Below are positions 17,217-27,059 of a DNA stretch of 64,000 nucleotides, piece after piece (the first letter of the stretch is position 1; every line of letters begins with the position of its first letter). The position numbers and the translations under genes were made by a program. The notes beneath the pieces were generated by a model, which saw nothing but the letters and a program-made list of their open reading frames with translations, did no database searches and was not told where the DNA came from. Source of the stretch: Paenibacillus agilis (lineage in GTDB: Bacteria > Bacillota > Bacilli > Paenibacillales > Paenibacillaceae); assembly GCF_007786455.1 (NCBI RefSeq), contig NZ_VNJK01000008.1:16150-80149 (forward strand), in the 5' to 3' direction.

Positions 17217-18355
17217 TGAAACTTCGTTCCATGCGCACGATCATTAGCTTCGTCCTGACATTTACCTTATTAACAGGTGTATTCGTTATTCAACCTGATC
17301 AGGCATATGCAAATACAGAGGCAGCCTCAACTTCTCTAGAAGTTAAAAAAGAAGCTGCAGGGCTCATTGAAGAGCATTACGGCATCACATTTACAGACGA
17401 GCAAATTAAAAACAGCACGATGCAAGAATTAGCTGCTACGCTAAAAGATCCATTCTCCCGCCATATTACGGCTGAAGAGTGGGAGCAAATGAATAACTGG
17501 TCTGAGAGTGAAGAAATGGCTCATATCGGAATTACATTTGCAAAGCTGCAAGGTCAATACCGCATTGTTACAGTTACTCCAGGGTCTACTGCTGAACAAG
17601 CAGGCCTTAAGCAAGGAGATATTATCGTTTCTATCGATGGAAAAGCTGTAAAGAATCAAACGAAGCAAGACATCTTCTCTGTTTTATTTGGCAAAAAAGA
17701 TTCGTCGATTAAATTCGTCGTACAACGTGGTAAGGACAAATTGACGAAGACAATTAAGCGTGCTGTTCTTCCGATGGCTGCTGTAGAAGGCCAAATGCTG
17801 GACAAGCGCACAGGCTATATCCGCATCTACACCTTTATGGATCAAATGGTGTATGAGCAATTCGAAGCACAATGGAATGAACTGCGCAAACAAGGCATGA
17901 AATCTGTCATTCTCGATCTGCGCTACAATACAGGCGGATTGATGGAAGAAACGAGACAAGTAGCTTCCTTGCTGCGTGACAAAGGCGTGTTTACTTACTA
18001 CAAGAGTCCAGCAGGGTTGGTGTCTTCTTCTACCCTTGATAAAGGCAAGAAGCCTGATTACACGATGACTGTGCTTGTAAACGAATATACAGCAAGCTCA
18101 TCAGAAGCTCTTACAGGCTTCCTGCAAGGTTATGATCTAGCAACTGTCGTAGGTACAAAAACATACGGTAAAGGCGTTATGCAAATGCCTTATGAGCTGA
18201 GCGATGGGTCTTACTTGATGTTGACGACGCAAGAGTTCTTTGCACCAGACATGACCAAGATTCAACAGAAGGGCCTTCAGCCAGATACGATTTCAAATGA
18301 GAAAAAAGCCGAGCTAAACCGTTTGCTTATCAATTCCGGGCTAATGAAAATATAA
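17216..18355 (+). CDS. S41 family (C-terminal processing) serine protease with PDZ domain
   Basis: A 379-residue exported CtpA-like protease. It has a signal peptide ending near DQAYA, a PDZ domain (residues about 90-175, with TPGSTAEQAGLKQGDIIVSI) and a tail-specific protease domain. The catalytic Ser is in YTASSSEALTG and the Lys in TYGKGVMQ, so the Ser-Lys dyad is intact. Such proteases trim exported proteins at their C termini. The ATG overlaps the stop codon of the stalk-domain gene, suggesting that the two products act together at the cell surface. Confidence 0.92.
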   Translation: MKLRSMRTIISFVLTFTLLTGVFVIQPDQAYANTEAASTSLEVKKEAAGLIEEHYGITFTDEQIKNSTMQELAATLKDPFSRHITAEEWEQMNNWSESEEMAHIGITFAKLQGQYRIVTVTPGSTAEQAGLKQGDIIVSIDGKAVKNQTKQDIFSVLFGKKDSSIKFVVQRGKDKLTKTIKRAVLPMAAVEGQMLDKRTGYIRIYTFMDQMVYEQFEAQWNELRKQGMKSVILDLRYNTGGLMEETRQVASLLRDKGVFTYYKSPAGLVSSSTLDKGKKPDYTMTVLVNEYTASSSEALTGFLQGYDLATVVGTKTYGKGVMQMPYELSDGSYLMLTTQEFFAPDMTKIQQKGLQPDTISNEKKAELNRLLINSGLMKI

Positions 18356-18412
18356 AAAGATAAAACAGCCCTTAATACGTCTCCTAATGAAGAATTTACA
18401 AATAGACACAAT

Positions 18413-18460
18413 GCGCCCAGCATTCCTCTTCCAAGATGGATATGCTGGGCGTTTTCATTT
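18413..18460 (+). terminator. Terminator of the stalk protein / S41 protease operon
   Basis: The stem GCGCCCAGCAT / ATGCTGGGCG with a large loop is followed by TTTTCATTT, about 60 bp past the protease stop codon. Confidence 0.8.
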
Positions 18461-18602
18461 GCTTTAAACTCTATTTATATCCTACTTATATCTCTCTAGT
18501 GATACCCCCCTATGAAAATCATGCAAATATATTAGATTATCAGTCCAATCCCTTACCAATCTAAATGCATTTACTATAAGCAGTAAATAAGGAGGGATTC
18601 AG

Positions 18603-19019
18603 ATGAGCCATACACTGAATACGAGAGTAGTTAGACCAAGAGGCTCGATCCGATTTGGCAGAACAGTAAAGGCTAAGAACGCAGGGGTTGTTATACCTGA
18701 AGACGTAAATAAACAATCAATAACCGTAACTCCCGATGATGCAGAAGCTACACAAAATCTCGGCAACGGGTTCTATCGTTTTTCGTACACCTATGACATT
18801 GATCCAAACTCGTTCTTTACATTCTTCTTTAACGGGAGAAATATAGGTGGAAGAAACTACAAACCTGTCAGTGGTGGATGGTGGGTTGAAAATAACTTAA
18901 GAGACATCTTATATGTTACAACCAACTATTCTTCTGGCGATTATAATTGGGTTACGTCTCTCTTCAGCCCTTACAACTATACAAGATCCGCACAATTCGT
19001 TATTATCGCTAAACTGTAA
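18603..19019 (+). CDS. Unrecognised 138-residue protein
   Basis: I do not recognise this gene. It has an excellent ribosome site (AAGGAGGG) before ATG at 18603 and its own terminator region, so it is very likely real. The protein is rich in Asn, Tyr, Phe, Ser and Gly and looks all-beta. The N terminus is basic (VVRPRGSIRFGRTVKAKN). The middle has FTFFFNGRNIGGRN and the end SAQFVIIAKL. There is no signal peptide or long hydrophobic span. It stands alone between two operons. A small secreted or spore-surface beta protein is possible, but this is a guess. Confidence 0.65.
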   Translation: MSHTLNTRVVRPRGSIRFGRTVKAKNAGVVIPEDVNKQSITVTPDDAEATQNLGNGFYRFSYTYDIDPNSFFTFFFNGRNIGGRNYKPVSGGWWVENNLRDILYVTTNYSSGDYNWVTSLFSPYNYTRSAQFVIIAKL

Positions 19020-19057
19020 GCCGACTCCTACTTAAATAAGTAGGACAGCACGCAGTA

Positions 19058-19100
19058 GGCTGCCCTATCCCCCTCTTGATAAGGGGCAGCCGCTTTCTCT
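19058..19100 (+). terminator. Terminator after the 138-residue protein
   Basis: GGCTGCCC/GGGCAGCC with an inner TATC/GATA stem is followed by a short T/C-rich tract (GCTTTCTCTT). A second palindrome, CCTACTTA/TAAGTAGG, sits just before it. Confidence 0.6.
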
Positions 19101-19112
19101 TACTACTTCAAA

Positions 19113-19167
19113 CTAAAAAACCACCTTCCTGCTATACAAATAAGATGCATAGTCGAGAAAGGTGGTT
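19113..19167 (-). terminator. Terminator of the speE-speB operon
   Basis: The stem AACCACCTT/AAGGTGGTT with a large loop is followed on the minus strand by a TTTTT run. It begins 18 bp past the agmatinase stop codon. Confidence 0.85.
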
Positions 19168-19184
19168 AAGATTACGTTAGATTA

Positions 19185-20054
19185 TTATTTTACGAAACCA
19201 AGCAGCATTTCACGAATAAGTTTGCTCGCTGCAATCTGTGTTTGCTCCGTTGGATCATAAATCGGCGCTACTTCAACCAAGTCGCAGCCGATAATGTTCG
19301 CTTCCGAACCAGCAATAAGATGGATCGCTTCCAGCAACTCTTTCGTCGTGATTCCGCCAATTTCCGCCGTACCTGTACCAGGTGCGCAGCTAGGGTCAAG
19401 TACGTCGATATCGATCGTTACATATACCGGACGACCAGCAAGCTCAGGAAGTACTTTACGCAAAGGCTCAGCTACTTCATACGGATAGAAATTGATGTTC
19501 TCGCGCGCATACGCCCACTCCTCACGGGAACCAGAGCGAATGCCGAACTGATAAATATTTTTGCTGCCAATCAACTTCGCTGCCTTAAGCAGTGGTGTTG
19601 AGTGAGACAACGGCTCACCTTCATAATCTTCACGCAAATCAGCATGCGCATCGATATGAATAATCGCGAGATCCGGATACTTCTTGTATACTTCTTGAAT
19701 GACCGGCCACGAAACAAGATGCTCGCCGCCAAGTCCAACTGGGAACTTGTCGTCTTTCATCAAGCCCGCTACATACTCTTGAATAACATCCAAGCTGCGT
19801 GCCGCATTACCAAATGGCAACAGCAGATCGCCAGCATCGAAGTATGTTACTTCTTCCAAGCTCTTATCGAGATAAGGGCTGTATTCTTCTAATCCAACAG
19901 ATGCTTCGCGAATACGGCCAGGGCCGAATCGGGAGCCAGGACGGAATGATACCGTATAATCCATCGGCATACCATAAATGACTGCTTTGGATTCCTCGTA
20001 GTTGTCAGAGCTTAGAATAAATACGTTACCCGAATATTTTTGATCTAATCTCAT
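19185..20054 (-). CDS. speB: Agmatinase (agmatine ureohydrolase)
   Basis: Hydrolyses agmatine to putrescine and urea, the step before spermidine synthesis. The 289 residues carry the ureohydrolase manganese-binding motifs GGEHLVSWP, IHIDAHADLR and TIDIDVLDPSCAPGTG. The start is ATG at 20054 with AAGGAG 9 nt upstream. It lies 25 nt after speE in the same operon, as in B. subtilis, so spermidine synthase and its putrescine supply are made together. No speA (arginine decarboxylase) is in the window. Confidence 0.95.
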   Translation of the reverse strand: MRLDQKYSGNVFILSSDNYEESKAVIYGMPMDYTVSFRPGSRFGPGRIREASVGLEEYSPYLDKSLEEVTYFDAGDLLLPFGNAARSLDVIQEYVAGLMKDDKFPVGLGGEHLVSWPVIQEVYKKYPDLAIIHIDAHADLREDYEGEPLSHSTPLLKAAKLIGSKNIYQFGIRSGSREEWAYARENINFYPYEVAEPLRKVLPELAGRPVYVTIDIDVLDPSCAPGTGTAEIGGITTKELLEAIHLIAGSEANIIGCDLVEVAPIYDPTEQTQIAASKLIREMLLGFVK

Positions 20055-20079
20055 CGTCGTCTTCTCCTTTGCGCTCCGC

Positions 20080-20907
20080 TTACTTCGTCAAATCTTCAAC
20101 GAACTTCGGCAAGCAGAATGCTGCATGGTGAAGGCGTGAGGAGTAGTATTTTGTTGGCATATCAGGGATCGTAGCCGCATCCACTTCAAGCGGATCATGC
20201 GTCTTACTTCCCATTGTGAACGTCCACAAGCCGCTTGGGTAAGTTGGAATGTTCGCGCCGTATACACGTACGATCGGGAAAATTTCCTTTACGTCACGGT
20301 TAACTTGCTGAATCAAGTCCGCTTTGAACCAAGGGTTGTCCGTCTGTGCAACGAACAGGCCGTCCTCTTTTAATGCTTCATAAATACCTTGGTAGAAACC
20401 ACGCTCGAAGAGCGGTGCTGCAGGGCCTACAGGCTCCGTAGAGTCTACCATGATAACATCATACTCGTTTTTGCTGTTCAAAATGTGCATATAGCCATCG
20501 TTTACAATGACTTCTACACGAGGATTGTCCAACTCGCCAGCGATTTCTGGCAAGTACTGTTTGGAGTACTCGATGACTTTGCCATCAATTTCAACAAGTA
20601 CAGCCTTCTCTACAGAAGGGTGCTTCAAAATTTCGCGAATAACGCCGCCGTCTCCACCGCCCACAACGAGCACTTTCTTCGGATTCGGATGCGTCACAAG
20701 CGCAGGGTGAGCGACCATTTCATGATATACAAACTCGTCTTTTACTGTCGTCATGACCATGCCGTCCAGTACGAGCATTCTGCCGAATTCTTCGGTCTCC
20801 ACCATTGATAAATGTTGGAATGGCGTCTGTTCATCTACATAAGTCTCGCGAACCTTTGCCGTAATGCCGAATGCCGGCGTTTGTTTCTCCGTAAACCACA
20901 ATTCCAT
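20080..20907 (-). CDS. speE: Spermidine synthase
   Basis: Transfers an aminopropyl group from decarboxylated S-adenosylmethionine to putrescine. The 275 residues start [11 protein letters not shown] at the ATG 20907 (a TTG nine bases upstream is possible but weaker). Rossmann-type binding sequences are [16 protein letters not shown], and the catalytic region is [14 protein letters not shown]. It is the first gene of the speE-speB operon. The order speE-speB next to a PBP gene and ywhD matches the B. subtilis chromosome. Confidence 0.95.
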   Translation of the reverse strand: MELWFTEKQTPAFGITAKVRETYVDEQTPFQHLSMVETEEFGRMLVLDGMVMTTVKDEFVYHEMVAHPALVTHPNPKKVLVVGGGDGGVIREILKHPSVEKAVLVEIDGKVIEYSKQYLPEIAGELDNPRVEVIVNDGYMHILNSKNEYDVIMVDSTEPVGPAAPLFERGFYQGIYEALKEDGLFVAQTDNPWFKADLIQQVNRDVKEIFPIVRVYGANIPTYPSGLWTFTMGSKTHDPLEVDAATIPDMPTKYYSSRLHHAAFCLPKFVEDLTK

Positions 20908-21200
20908 AACAATCAACCTTCTTTCTTCGGGTGATGGTATCGTTGGTCCCAGTTAGAAATGCTCGTAATGGTTCAGGTGTAACATTCGTAACACTTCATC
21001 TCCAATTTGCACCAAACAAAAGCTATTATATAGAATCCCCCCCAAAAATCAACCATTTTATATAATTTGCAGGAAATGTTTATCATTACACGACCCGAAA
21101 TTTGTAGTAAAGTGGAAAACGCTATCCACTATGTACCTTAATAAATAGAGCTAGCGATCCGTAGTTTATATTTACCACTTAAAAAGGAGATTAATACACC

Positions 21201-22268
21201 ATGTATAACTGTAAAAAGTCATTTCTCTGCACACTTGTCTTAGCACTGATCCTGAGCTTTACTATCTCCACCACTTCAGTCTCGGCTGAATCGACCTCTT
21301 ATCAAGATGAATACGATGAAGGTATCGATATCTCCAAGTTGGATAAAGAATACTTGAACGCTGCTGAGCAAGCCCTAAAGAACTATGGGAATGGCAAAAC
21401 CTTCACTCTGAGCCGGGCTTACAAACTTGATTGGATAGAAAACAAAACAAAAATGTCATGCTGGTACCTAGAATCAAAGAGTAAGGATGCTGTCATCATA
21501 CTTGATAGAAAAACAGCTAAAATAGTATCGATTAAATTAGAGTTCTCCAAGAAGGAAATCTCAAGCCCTGCAGCTGTTACCTTCAAATCAGCAAACGAGT
21601 TGATTCAAAATCTCGCACCACCCAGATTTAACATCGAGAAAGCCTATTTTGAAAAAGATTTTCTAAGCAAAAAAGAACACATACAGATAGTGGATTCTAG
21701 CACTTATATGGGACAATACCTAATTATGAAGCATGATTTAAAAAGCAATGAAGTAAGTACTGCCTATCAGTTCATTCATCCTATACATACCCTCGATAAT
21801 AAATATCGACAAACTGCTGAGGTGGCCATTGGACACCTCACACCAAAACAACCGGTACCTTTTAACTATGCAGTGCGTACCAATGACAAGAACGGGATAG
21901 AATATTGGAACTTTCAAACCATCGTAAGTTTGGATGAAGAAGAAGGAGATACCAACGAAAATTATATCGTTTATTCAGGGAACGAGCTGCAATCGGTCTA
22001 CATTCATGGTGAGAGTGGAAAAGTACTTTCAGCCGGCCTTTCCAACGTCCTTTATTTTAAAGGCCTAGATAACAAATACACGAAAGAAGAGGCAGTCCAA
22101 GCTGCCAAGCCTCTGATTGATAAGATACTTGGCGTTGATATTACCGGGTATACAGCCTTCTTTGACAAGAAAATGTATCAATTGAGTCTGTATAAGAAAG
22201 ACGGGGTTATTATCCATGTTCAATTCAATGAATCCTTGAACGTGAATCAAGTAGAGTTTGGTTTCTAA
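21201..22268 (+). CDS. Secreted protein of unknown function, PepSY/YcdB-like
   Basis: A 355-residue protein with a clear signal peptide (FLCTLVLALILSFTIS, cleavage near VSA). ATG at 21201 has AAAGGAG upstream. The rest is charged and contains repeated beta-alpha units; the last one (YTKEEAVQAAKPLIDKILG followed by beta strands) resembles PepSY/YcdB-type repeats, a weak resemblance. It is divergent from the speE operon and precedes the PBP1A gene by 119 bp. Function is unknown. Confidence 0.65.
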   Translation: MYNCKKSFLCTLVLALILSFTISTTSVSAESTSYQDEYDEGIDISKLDKEYLNAAEQALKNYGNGKTFTLSRAYKLDWIENKTKMSCWYLESKSKDAVIILDRKTAKIVSIKLEFSKKEISSPAAVTFKSANELIQNLAPPRFNIEKAYFEKDFLSKKEHIQIVDSSTYMGQYLIMKHDLKSNEVSTAYQFIHPIHTLDNKYRQTAEVAIGHLTPKQPVPFNYAVRTNDKNGIEYWNFQTIVSLDEEEGDTNENYIVYSGNELQSVYIHGESGKVLSAGLSNVLYFKGLDNKYTKEEAVQAAKPLIDKILGVDITGYTAFFDKKMYQLSLYKKDGVIIHVQFNESLNVNQVEFGF

Positions 22269-22387
22269 ACACAGGAATAATCACGAATATATGCAGCAGA
22301 AATGAATATCCTTAATGTTCCTATTCCATACTGATTACTAAGATCAGTTGCGGCATCGTTGTCGCATCAGGAAAAGAGGAACTCGAA

Positions 22388-24448
22388 ATGGCCGTCACAA
22401 CGCAACGCAAAATCAAAAACCGCTGGCTCCGATGGTTGCTGACCGGCTTTATCACTCTATTCGTACTCGGCCTAGGCACGACAGTGACCGTAATTGGCTA
22501 CTTATATATGACAGACCTGCCCCCATCGCAAATTCAGCAGGATTCCGAGCTGTTAGATCGAGAGGGCAAGCCTGTTGCCATGCTTACATCAGGATCGATG
22601 CAGCGGCAATCCGTTAAAATCGATCAGATCTCACGCTATGTCATTCAAGGCACCATCGCAACGGAAGATCGTAATTTCTATCATCATTGGGGAGTAGATG
22701 CACGCGGCATCGCTAGAGCAACCCTTGTTAACCTAGAGCACATGTCAACAAAACAAGGGGCAAGCACACTCACACAGCAATTGGCGCGCAATCTATATTT
22801 GTCGCATGAACGAACATGGAAGCGCAAACTGAAAGAGGCATTACTCGCCTTACAGCTGGAAATGAAATATAACAAAGATGAGATTTTGGCGTTGTACTTA
22901 AACAACGTCTACTATGGACACGGATCTTACGGAATTGAGGCAGCCTCACAAATGTATTTCGGCAAGTCAGCACGTAAACTGTCACTTGCTGAAAGCGCAA
23001 TGCTTGTCGGCATCCCGCGTGGTCCTTCCTATTATTCGCCTTGGCTAAACATGAAAAATGCGAAGGATCGACAGCAAGTTATCCTTCGCGGCATGGTTGA
23101 GCTAGGTCAAATTACAGATACACAGGCAAAGGAAGCCTATGACGAAGTACTTGCGTTCCGCTCACGCACCGATCGCTCTGAGCTGCTTGTGGCCCCATTT
23201 TTCCGTGATTATGTGAAAAAAGAACTGAATGCATTAGGTATTTCTGAAGCTACGCTCGCCACAGGAGGTCTGCGTATTTATACGACGCTGGATCGTCAGG
23301 TACAAGCAGCCGCTGAAGCGGCAATAGCCAAGCATGTCCCAGAGGAAGGCGATTTGCAAGCAGCTATGGTCGCAATTGATCCTCGCTCAGGTGATGTAAA
23401 GGCGATGATCGGGGGCAAGGACTACCGCACCAATCAATACAATCGCGTATTTGCGGAGACAAGGCAGCCTGGCTCTTCGTTTAAGCCGATTGTATATCTA
23501 GCTGCACTTGAGAAGAAAGCCATAACGGCAGCCACGCGCTTCGTCAGCCAACCGACTTCTTTCACCTATGACGAAGGCCGCAAAGTGTACAAGCCTAATA
23601 ACTATGGAGATAAATATTATGGCGATATTATGCTTCGACAAGCAATTGCAGCATCCGATAATATTTATGCCGTGAACACACTGATGCAGGTAGGAGCTGA
23701 GCAAGTCGTTAATATGGCGGAGAGATTAGGCATTCAAAATGGACTAAAGCCGCTGCCATCTTTAGCATTAGGCACTTTTCCTGTCAGCCCTTTTCAAATG
23801 GCAACTGCCTATGCTGTACTTAGCAATGAGGGGCGACAAGTAACCCCGCGTACCGTGCTAGCGGTAACAGATGCGGGTGGTCGTCTCTTGTATGAAGCTC
23901 CTACACCTGTGGAGAAGCAAGTGGTACTCCCTGAGGAGGCTTACATCCTCACCAACCTTATGGAAAGTGTATTTGAGGCAGGAGGAACGGGCAATCGGGT
24001 ATCTACTCTGATTAAACGACCTGTAGCCGGCAAAACAGGGACAACCGATTCCGATTCTTGGATCGTAGGCTATACGCCTGAGCTAGCTACTGCGGTATGG
24101 GTAGGTTATGACAAAGGCAAAAAGATAACACAATCAGATGCTCGTCGATCCGCACCGATATTTGCCCAATTCACGGAAAAAGCATTGGCTAATGTGCCAC
24201 CAAAGCTTTTCCCTGTACCAGATAACATTGTAAGTACCTATATCGATCCTAATACCGGCAAGCTTGCTGGCGCAGGCTGTTCCGCAAAACAACTTGAAAC
24301 CTTTGTCCGTGGTACAGAGCCTAAAGAAATATGCAATGAACATGATCAGCAACAAGTCGACAAGTCCAAATCAGAGACCGTACTCCCTGAAGCCGAAGCC
24401 AAGAAAAAGTCTTGGTGGCAGCATTTTAAACGCTGGTGGTCAGAATAA
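22388..24448 (+). CDS. Class A penicillin-binding protein (PBP1A family)
   Basis: A bifunctional peptidoglycan glycosyltransferase/transpeptidase of 686 residues. A membrane anchor covers about residues 15-40. The GT51 domain shows EDRNFYHHWGVD and the family motif around GASTLTQQLARNLYL. The transpeptidase domain has SSFK (in RQPGSSFKP), SDN (AASDNIYAV) and KTG (AGKTGTTDSDSW). The tail is short and basic with Trp (KSWWQHFKRWWSE). It corresponds by position to B. subtilis pbpG (ywhE), which lies next to ywhD. The last 28 bp of the gene are duplicated at 27691-27718. Confidence 0.94.
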   Translation: MAVTTQRKIKNRWLRWLLTGFITLFVLGLGTTVTVIGYLYMTDLPPSQIQQDSELLDREGKPVAMLTSGSMQRQSVKIDQISRYVIQGTIATEDRNFYHHWGVDARGIARATLVNLEHMSTKQGASTLTQQLARNLYLSHERTWKRKLKEALLALQLEMKYNKDEILALYLNNVYYGHGSYGIEAASQMYFGKSARKLSLAESAMLVGIPRGPSYYSPWLNMKNAKDRQQVILRGMVELGQITDTQAKEAYDEVLAFRSRTDRSELLVAPFFRDYVKKELNALGISEATLATGGLRIYTTLDRQVQAAAEAAIAKHVPEEGDLQAAMVAIDPRSGDVKAMIGGKDYRTNQYNRVFAETRQPGSSFKPIVYLAALEKKAITAATRFVSQPTSFTYDEGRKVYKPNNYGDKYYGDIMLRQAIAASDNIYAVNTLMQVGAEQVVNMAERLGIQNGLKPLPSLALGTFPVSPFQMATAYAVLSNEGRQVTPRTVLAVTDAGGRLLYEAPTPVEKQVVLPEEAYILTNLMESVFEAGGTGNRVSTLIKRPVAGKTGTTDSDSWIVGYTPELATAVWVGYDKGKKITQSDARRSAPIFAQFTEKALANVPPKLFPVPDNIVSTYIDPNTGKLAGAGCSAKQLETFVRGTEPKEICNEHDQQQVDKSKSETVLPEAEAKKKSWWQHFKRWWSE
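24421..24448 (+). repeat. 28-bp direct repeat, copy 1 (end of the PBP1A gene)
   Basis: GCATTTTAAACGCTGGTGGT plus CAGAATAA is the final codons and stop of the PBP1A gene. It recurs with one mismatch at 27691-27718. Confidence 0.9.
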
Positions 24449-24475
24449 CATTAAAATTGTACTATCTAAGCAGTA

Positions 24476-24512
24476 AGCCCTGAAGATGCAGCATCTTCAG
24501 GGCTTTATTTTG
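24476..24512 (+). terminator. Terminator of the PBP1A gene
   Basis: A near-perfect palindrome AGCCCTGAAGATGC / GCATCTTCAGGGCT is followed by TTTATTTTGT, 28 bp past the PBP stop. Confidence 0.9.
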
Positions 24513-24572
24513 TATATATATTTATTCAAAAGTAGCTTGGATACCAATCTGCCTTTATTAACATCCTGCCAA

Positions 24573-26819
24573 CTATGATTGTTCCGTAGCAGTAGAGCTA
24601 TTTAACTGCGCTGCATCAACCTTTCGGTGCAATCCCGGCCAAAAAGCAGCACGCCCTAACACAGCGGTAATTGCTGGCACTAGTAGAGGACGTACAATAA
24701 ACGTATCGAGCAGCACACCTAACGCAGTAACCGTGCCAAACTGCACCAACACTTGTATCGGCAAAGAGGCCAAGACCGCGAATGTGCCAGCTAGTATAAT
24801 GCCAGCCGAAGTGATAACCGAACTCGTCTCACTCACACCTTCACGAATAGCTTGCTTTAGCGGCAAATACCGACTCTTCTGCCAAATACGAGACACCATA
24901 AAGATGTTGTAGTCCTCACCTAAGGCAACAAGAAAGACGAATGCGTAGAGCGGTATTGCTCCTTGTATCGCCTCTACACCGAATCCGTAATGGAAAATAA
25001 CCCACCCAAGACCAAGTGCAGAGAAATACGACAAGACTACCGTAGCAATTAAATATATAGTCGCGACAATGGAGCGCAAATAAACGAGCAGCAGTAAGGA
25101 AATAAGACCGATAACAACTGGAATAATAAGCTGTGTATCTCGTTGGCCTATTACCTTCGTATCATACTGTGCAGCAGTTTGACCGCCTATCCATACTTTT
25201 TGCTCTACTTCCGACACTCCAGCTTGCTGAAGCGCTTGTTCCACTATTGAACGAACGGCAGGGATGTGCTCCATCGCCTCAACGGAATAAGGGTTTATAT
25301 TGAACTCGATATTGTGAGCGATAATCTCTTTGTTTTCTTTTCCCACCTGTGGTTCGGAAACAGTAGATACAAACGGTAAGGCACGCAGAGCTTCTGCCAC
25401 TGAAGTTGGCTTACCATTTGAATCATAGATGACTTGAACGGGAGCCAGATTACCAACGGCAAATTGCTCCCCGATTACTGTAAACCCTTCTCTGGATTCC
25501 ATGTTGGATGGAAAGGAAGACAACAGATCATACGTATACTTGATTTGTGGTGAGAAGCTTGCAAGCCCACCTAGCAAAAGCAGCGTCACAACAATAACGC
25601 TCCAAGGCTTGCTCACGACAAGTCTTCCGATGCGACTGTCTGAAGGATTAGCCTGCTTCTTGTGAGCCCGCCCTATCTTTCCAGTACGTTTCGCTCTCTC
25701 TTCCTGCATCTGTGGCGTGCGAGGAACGAATGGGAAGAAGGAAACTCTTCCTAGAATAGCAAGCATAGCAGGCACTAACGTCAAACTAGCTAGACCCATA
25801 ATAAATATTGAAATACTAAACGGCACCGCAAAACGCTGATAAGGCCCATATTCAGCAAGCAGCAGGGCAAATAGTGCAAGCACAACCGTAAGGCCGCTCA
25901 TGGCAATAGCACCTGCCGAACCACGGAAAGCAGCAACTAAGGCGCGGACTTTATCAACTTCTATCGTCAACATTTGACGATAATGCGAAATTAGGAATAA
26001 GCAGTAATCCGTACCTGCGCCAAACAAGAGTACGGTCATGATGGAAATGGCTTGCGCATCTACCGTAATCCAGCCTTGTTGAGCCATATAGCCTAATATT
26101 GGGCTCGTAACACCAAAAGCGAACCCTACAGCAATTAATGGAATGAGTGCGAGTATCGGCGAGCGATAAATAAGCAGTAATATGACCACAACAAGCAGTA
26201 CCGTTCCAATAAGCAAAGATACATCTGCATTTTTAAACAATCCTGTAGCATCAATTTGAATACCAACAGGCCCCGTAATACGTGCAGACAGCTTCTCCTT
26301 ATCATCTAAGCTTACGCTAAATGGATCATCAGCGAACTGATCTGTGACATCCCGCTTTAACTGTGTTATGCCCTCTTTTAATTGATCAGGATCTGCCTGT
26401 TCATCAAAAATAACTGGGAACACAAGTGTAGAACGATCCTCCGATAACTGCGACATCACCGCAGGGGTTGGGAGTTGATGCAAAGGTATAACCTTTTCCA
26501 TATACGGCAAAGGACTTTGCTGCCATTGCTTCGTTAATGTCTGCAGCTTATGAATATCTCCGACCTCGATGCCTCCCTCACGCTTCCATACGATAAGGGC
26601 TGGCGAGCCATCTTCACCTGGAAATTGTTTATTTGCCATTTGTTCCGCCTGAACGGACGGAGCCGACTCTGGCAAGCTTGGTTCATTATTTTTCTCTTGT
26701 GAATTTACATTTGGCCAAATGAAGCTTAACACGAGTACGACAGCAATCCATAACGCAAGAGTTATCCATCTGCCATACTTTCCAGTAACCCACTTGGTCA
26801 ATCCACGATAACCTTCCAT
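24573..26819 (-). CDS. MMPL/RND family membrane exporter
   Basis: A 748-residue transporter of the MMPL (YdfJ-like) family. It has two halves, each with a first membrane span, a large outside domain and a cluster of five spans. The repeated signatures are LLFGAGTDYCLFLISHYRQ and LVALGEDYNIFMVSRIWQ, carrying the conserved Asp-Tyr pair needed for proton coupling. Members export lipids or drugs. The start is ATG at 26819, with GGAGGAG 5-8 nt upstream, rather than the longer frame from 26855. It is divergent from a TetR-type gene, which probably represses it. The pair lies between direct repeats and looks like an inserted cassette. Confidence 0.9.
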   Translation of the reverse strand: MEGYRGLTKWVTGKYGRWITLALWIAVVLVLSFIWPNVNSQEKNNEPSLPESAPSVQAEQMANKQFPGEDGSPALIVWKREGGIEVGDIHKLQTLTKQWQQSPLPYMEKVIPLHQLPTPAVMSQLSEDRSTLVFPVIFDEQADPDQLKEGITQLKRDVTDQFADDPFSVSLDDKEKLSARITGPVGIQIDATGLFKNADVSLLIGTVLLVVVILLLIYRSPILALIPLIAVGFAFGVTSPILGYMAQQGWITVDAQAISIMTVLLFGAGTDYCLFLISHYRQMLTIEVDKVRALVAAFRGSAGAIAMSGLTVVLALFALLLAEYGPYQRFAVPFSISIFIMGLASLTLVPAMLAILGRVSFFPFVPRTPQMQEERAKRTGKIGRAHKKQANPSDSRIGRLVVSKPWSVIVVTLLLLGGLASFSPQIKYTYDLLSSFPSNMESREGFTVIGEQFAVGNLAPVQVIYDSNGKPTSVAEALRALPFVSTVSEPQVGKENKEIIAHNIEFNINPYSVEAMEHIPAVRSIVEQALQQAGVSEVEQKVWIGGQTAAQYDTKVIGQRDTQLIIPVVIGLISLLLLVYLRSIVATIYLIATVVLSYFSALGLGWVIFHYGFGVEAIQGAIPLYAFVFLVALGEDYNIFMVSRIWQKSRYLPLKQAIREGVSETSSVITSAGIILAGTFAVLASLPIQVLVQFGTVTALGVLLDTFIVRPLLVPAITAVLGRAAFWPGLHRKVDAAQLNSSTATEQS

Positions 26820-26851
26820 TACGCTCCTCCTTCTACGGTTACACGTATTTA

Positions 26852-26930
26852 CCATTAGTTACGTCGTTCTCCGCCTATGCTGCGGGTGATTTTTACAGCT
26901 TGGAAAGGTATACTAGACCGTAACTACTGG
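26852..26930. promoter_or_regulatory. Split inverted repeat in the mmpL-tetR intergenic region
   Basis: CCATTAGTTACG (26852-26863) and CGTAACTACTGG (26919-26930) are inverted copies with one mismatch, 55 bp apart. A smaller palindrome GTTAATATTTTAAC lies at 26993-27006. Either could be a binding site of the TetR-type regulator. No evidence beyond position. Confidence 0.35.
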
Positions 26931-27059
26931 CTGATTTCATCTAATGTGTAAAAAGTATTAACTAAGAACTCTAATATTATATATACCCGAAGGTTAATAT
27001 TTTAACAACTACTTTTTGATCAATAGATGCACGAAACGCAGAAATGGAGTGACCTATAC

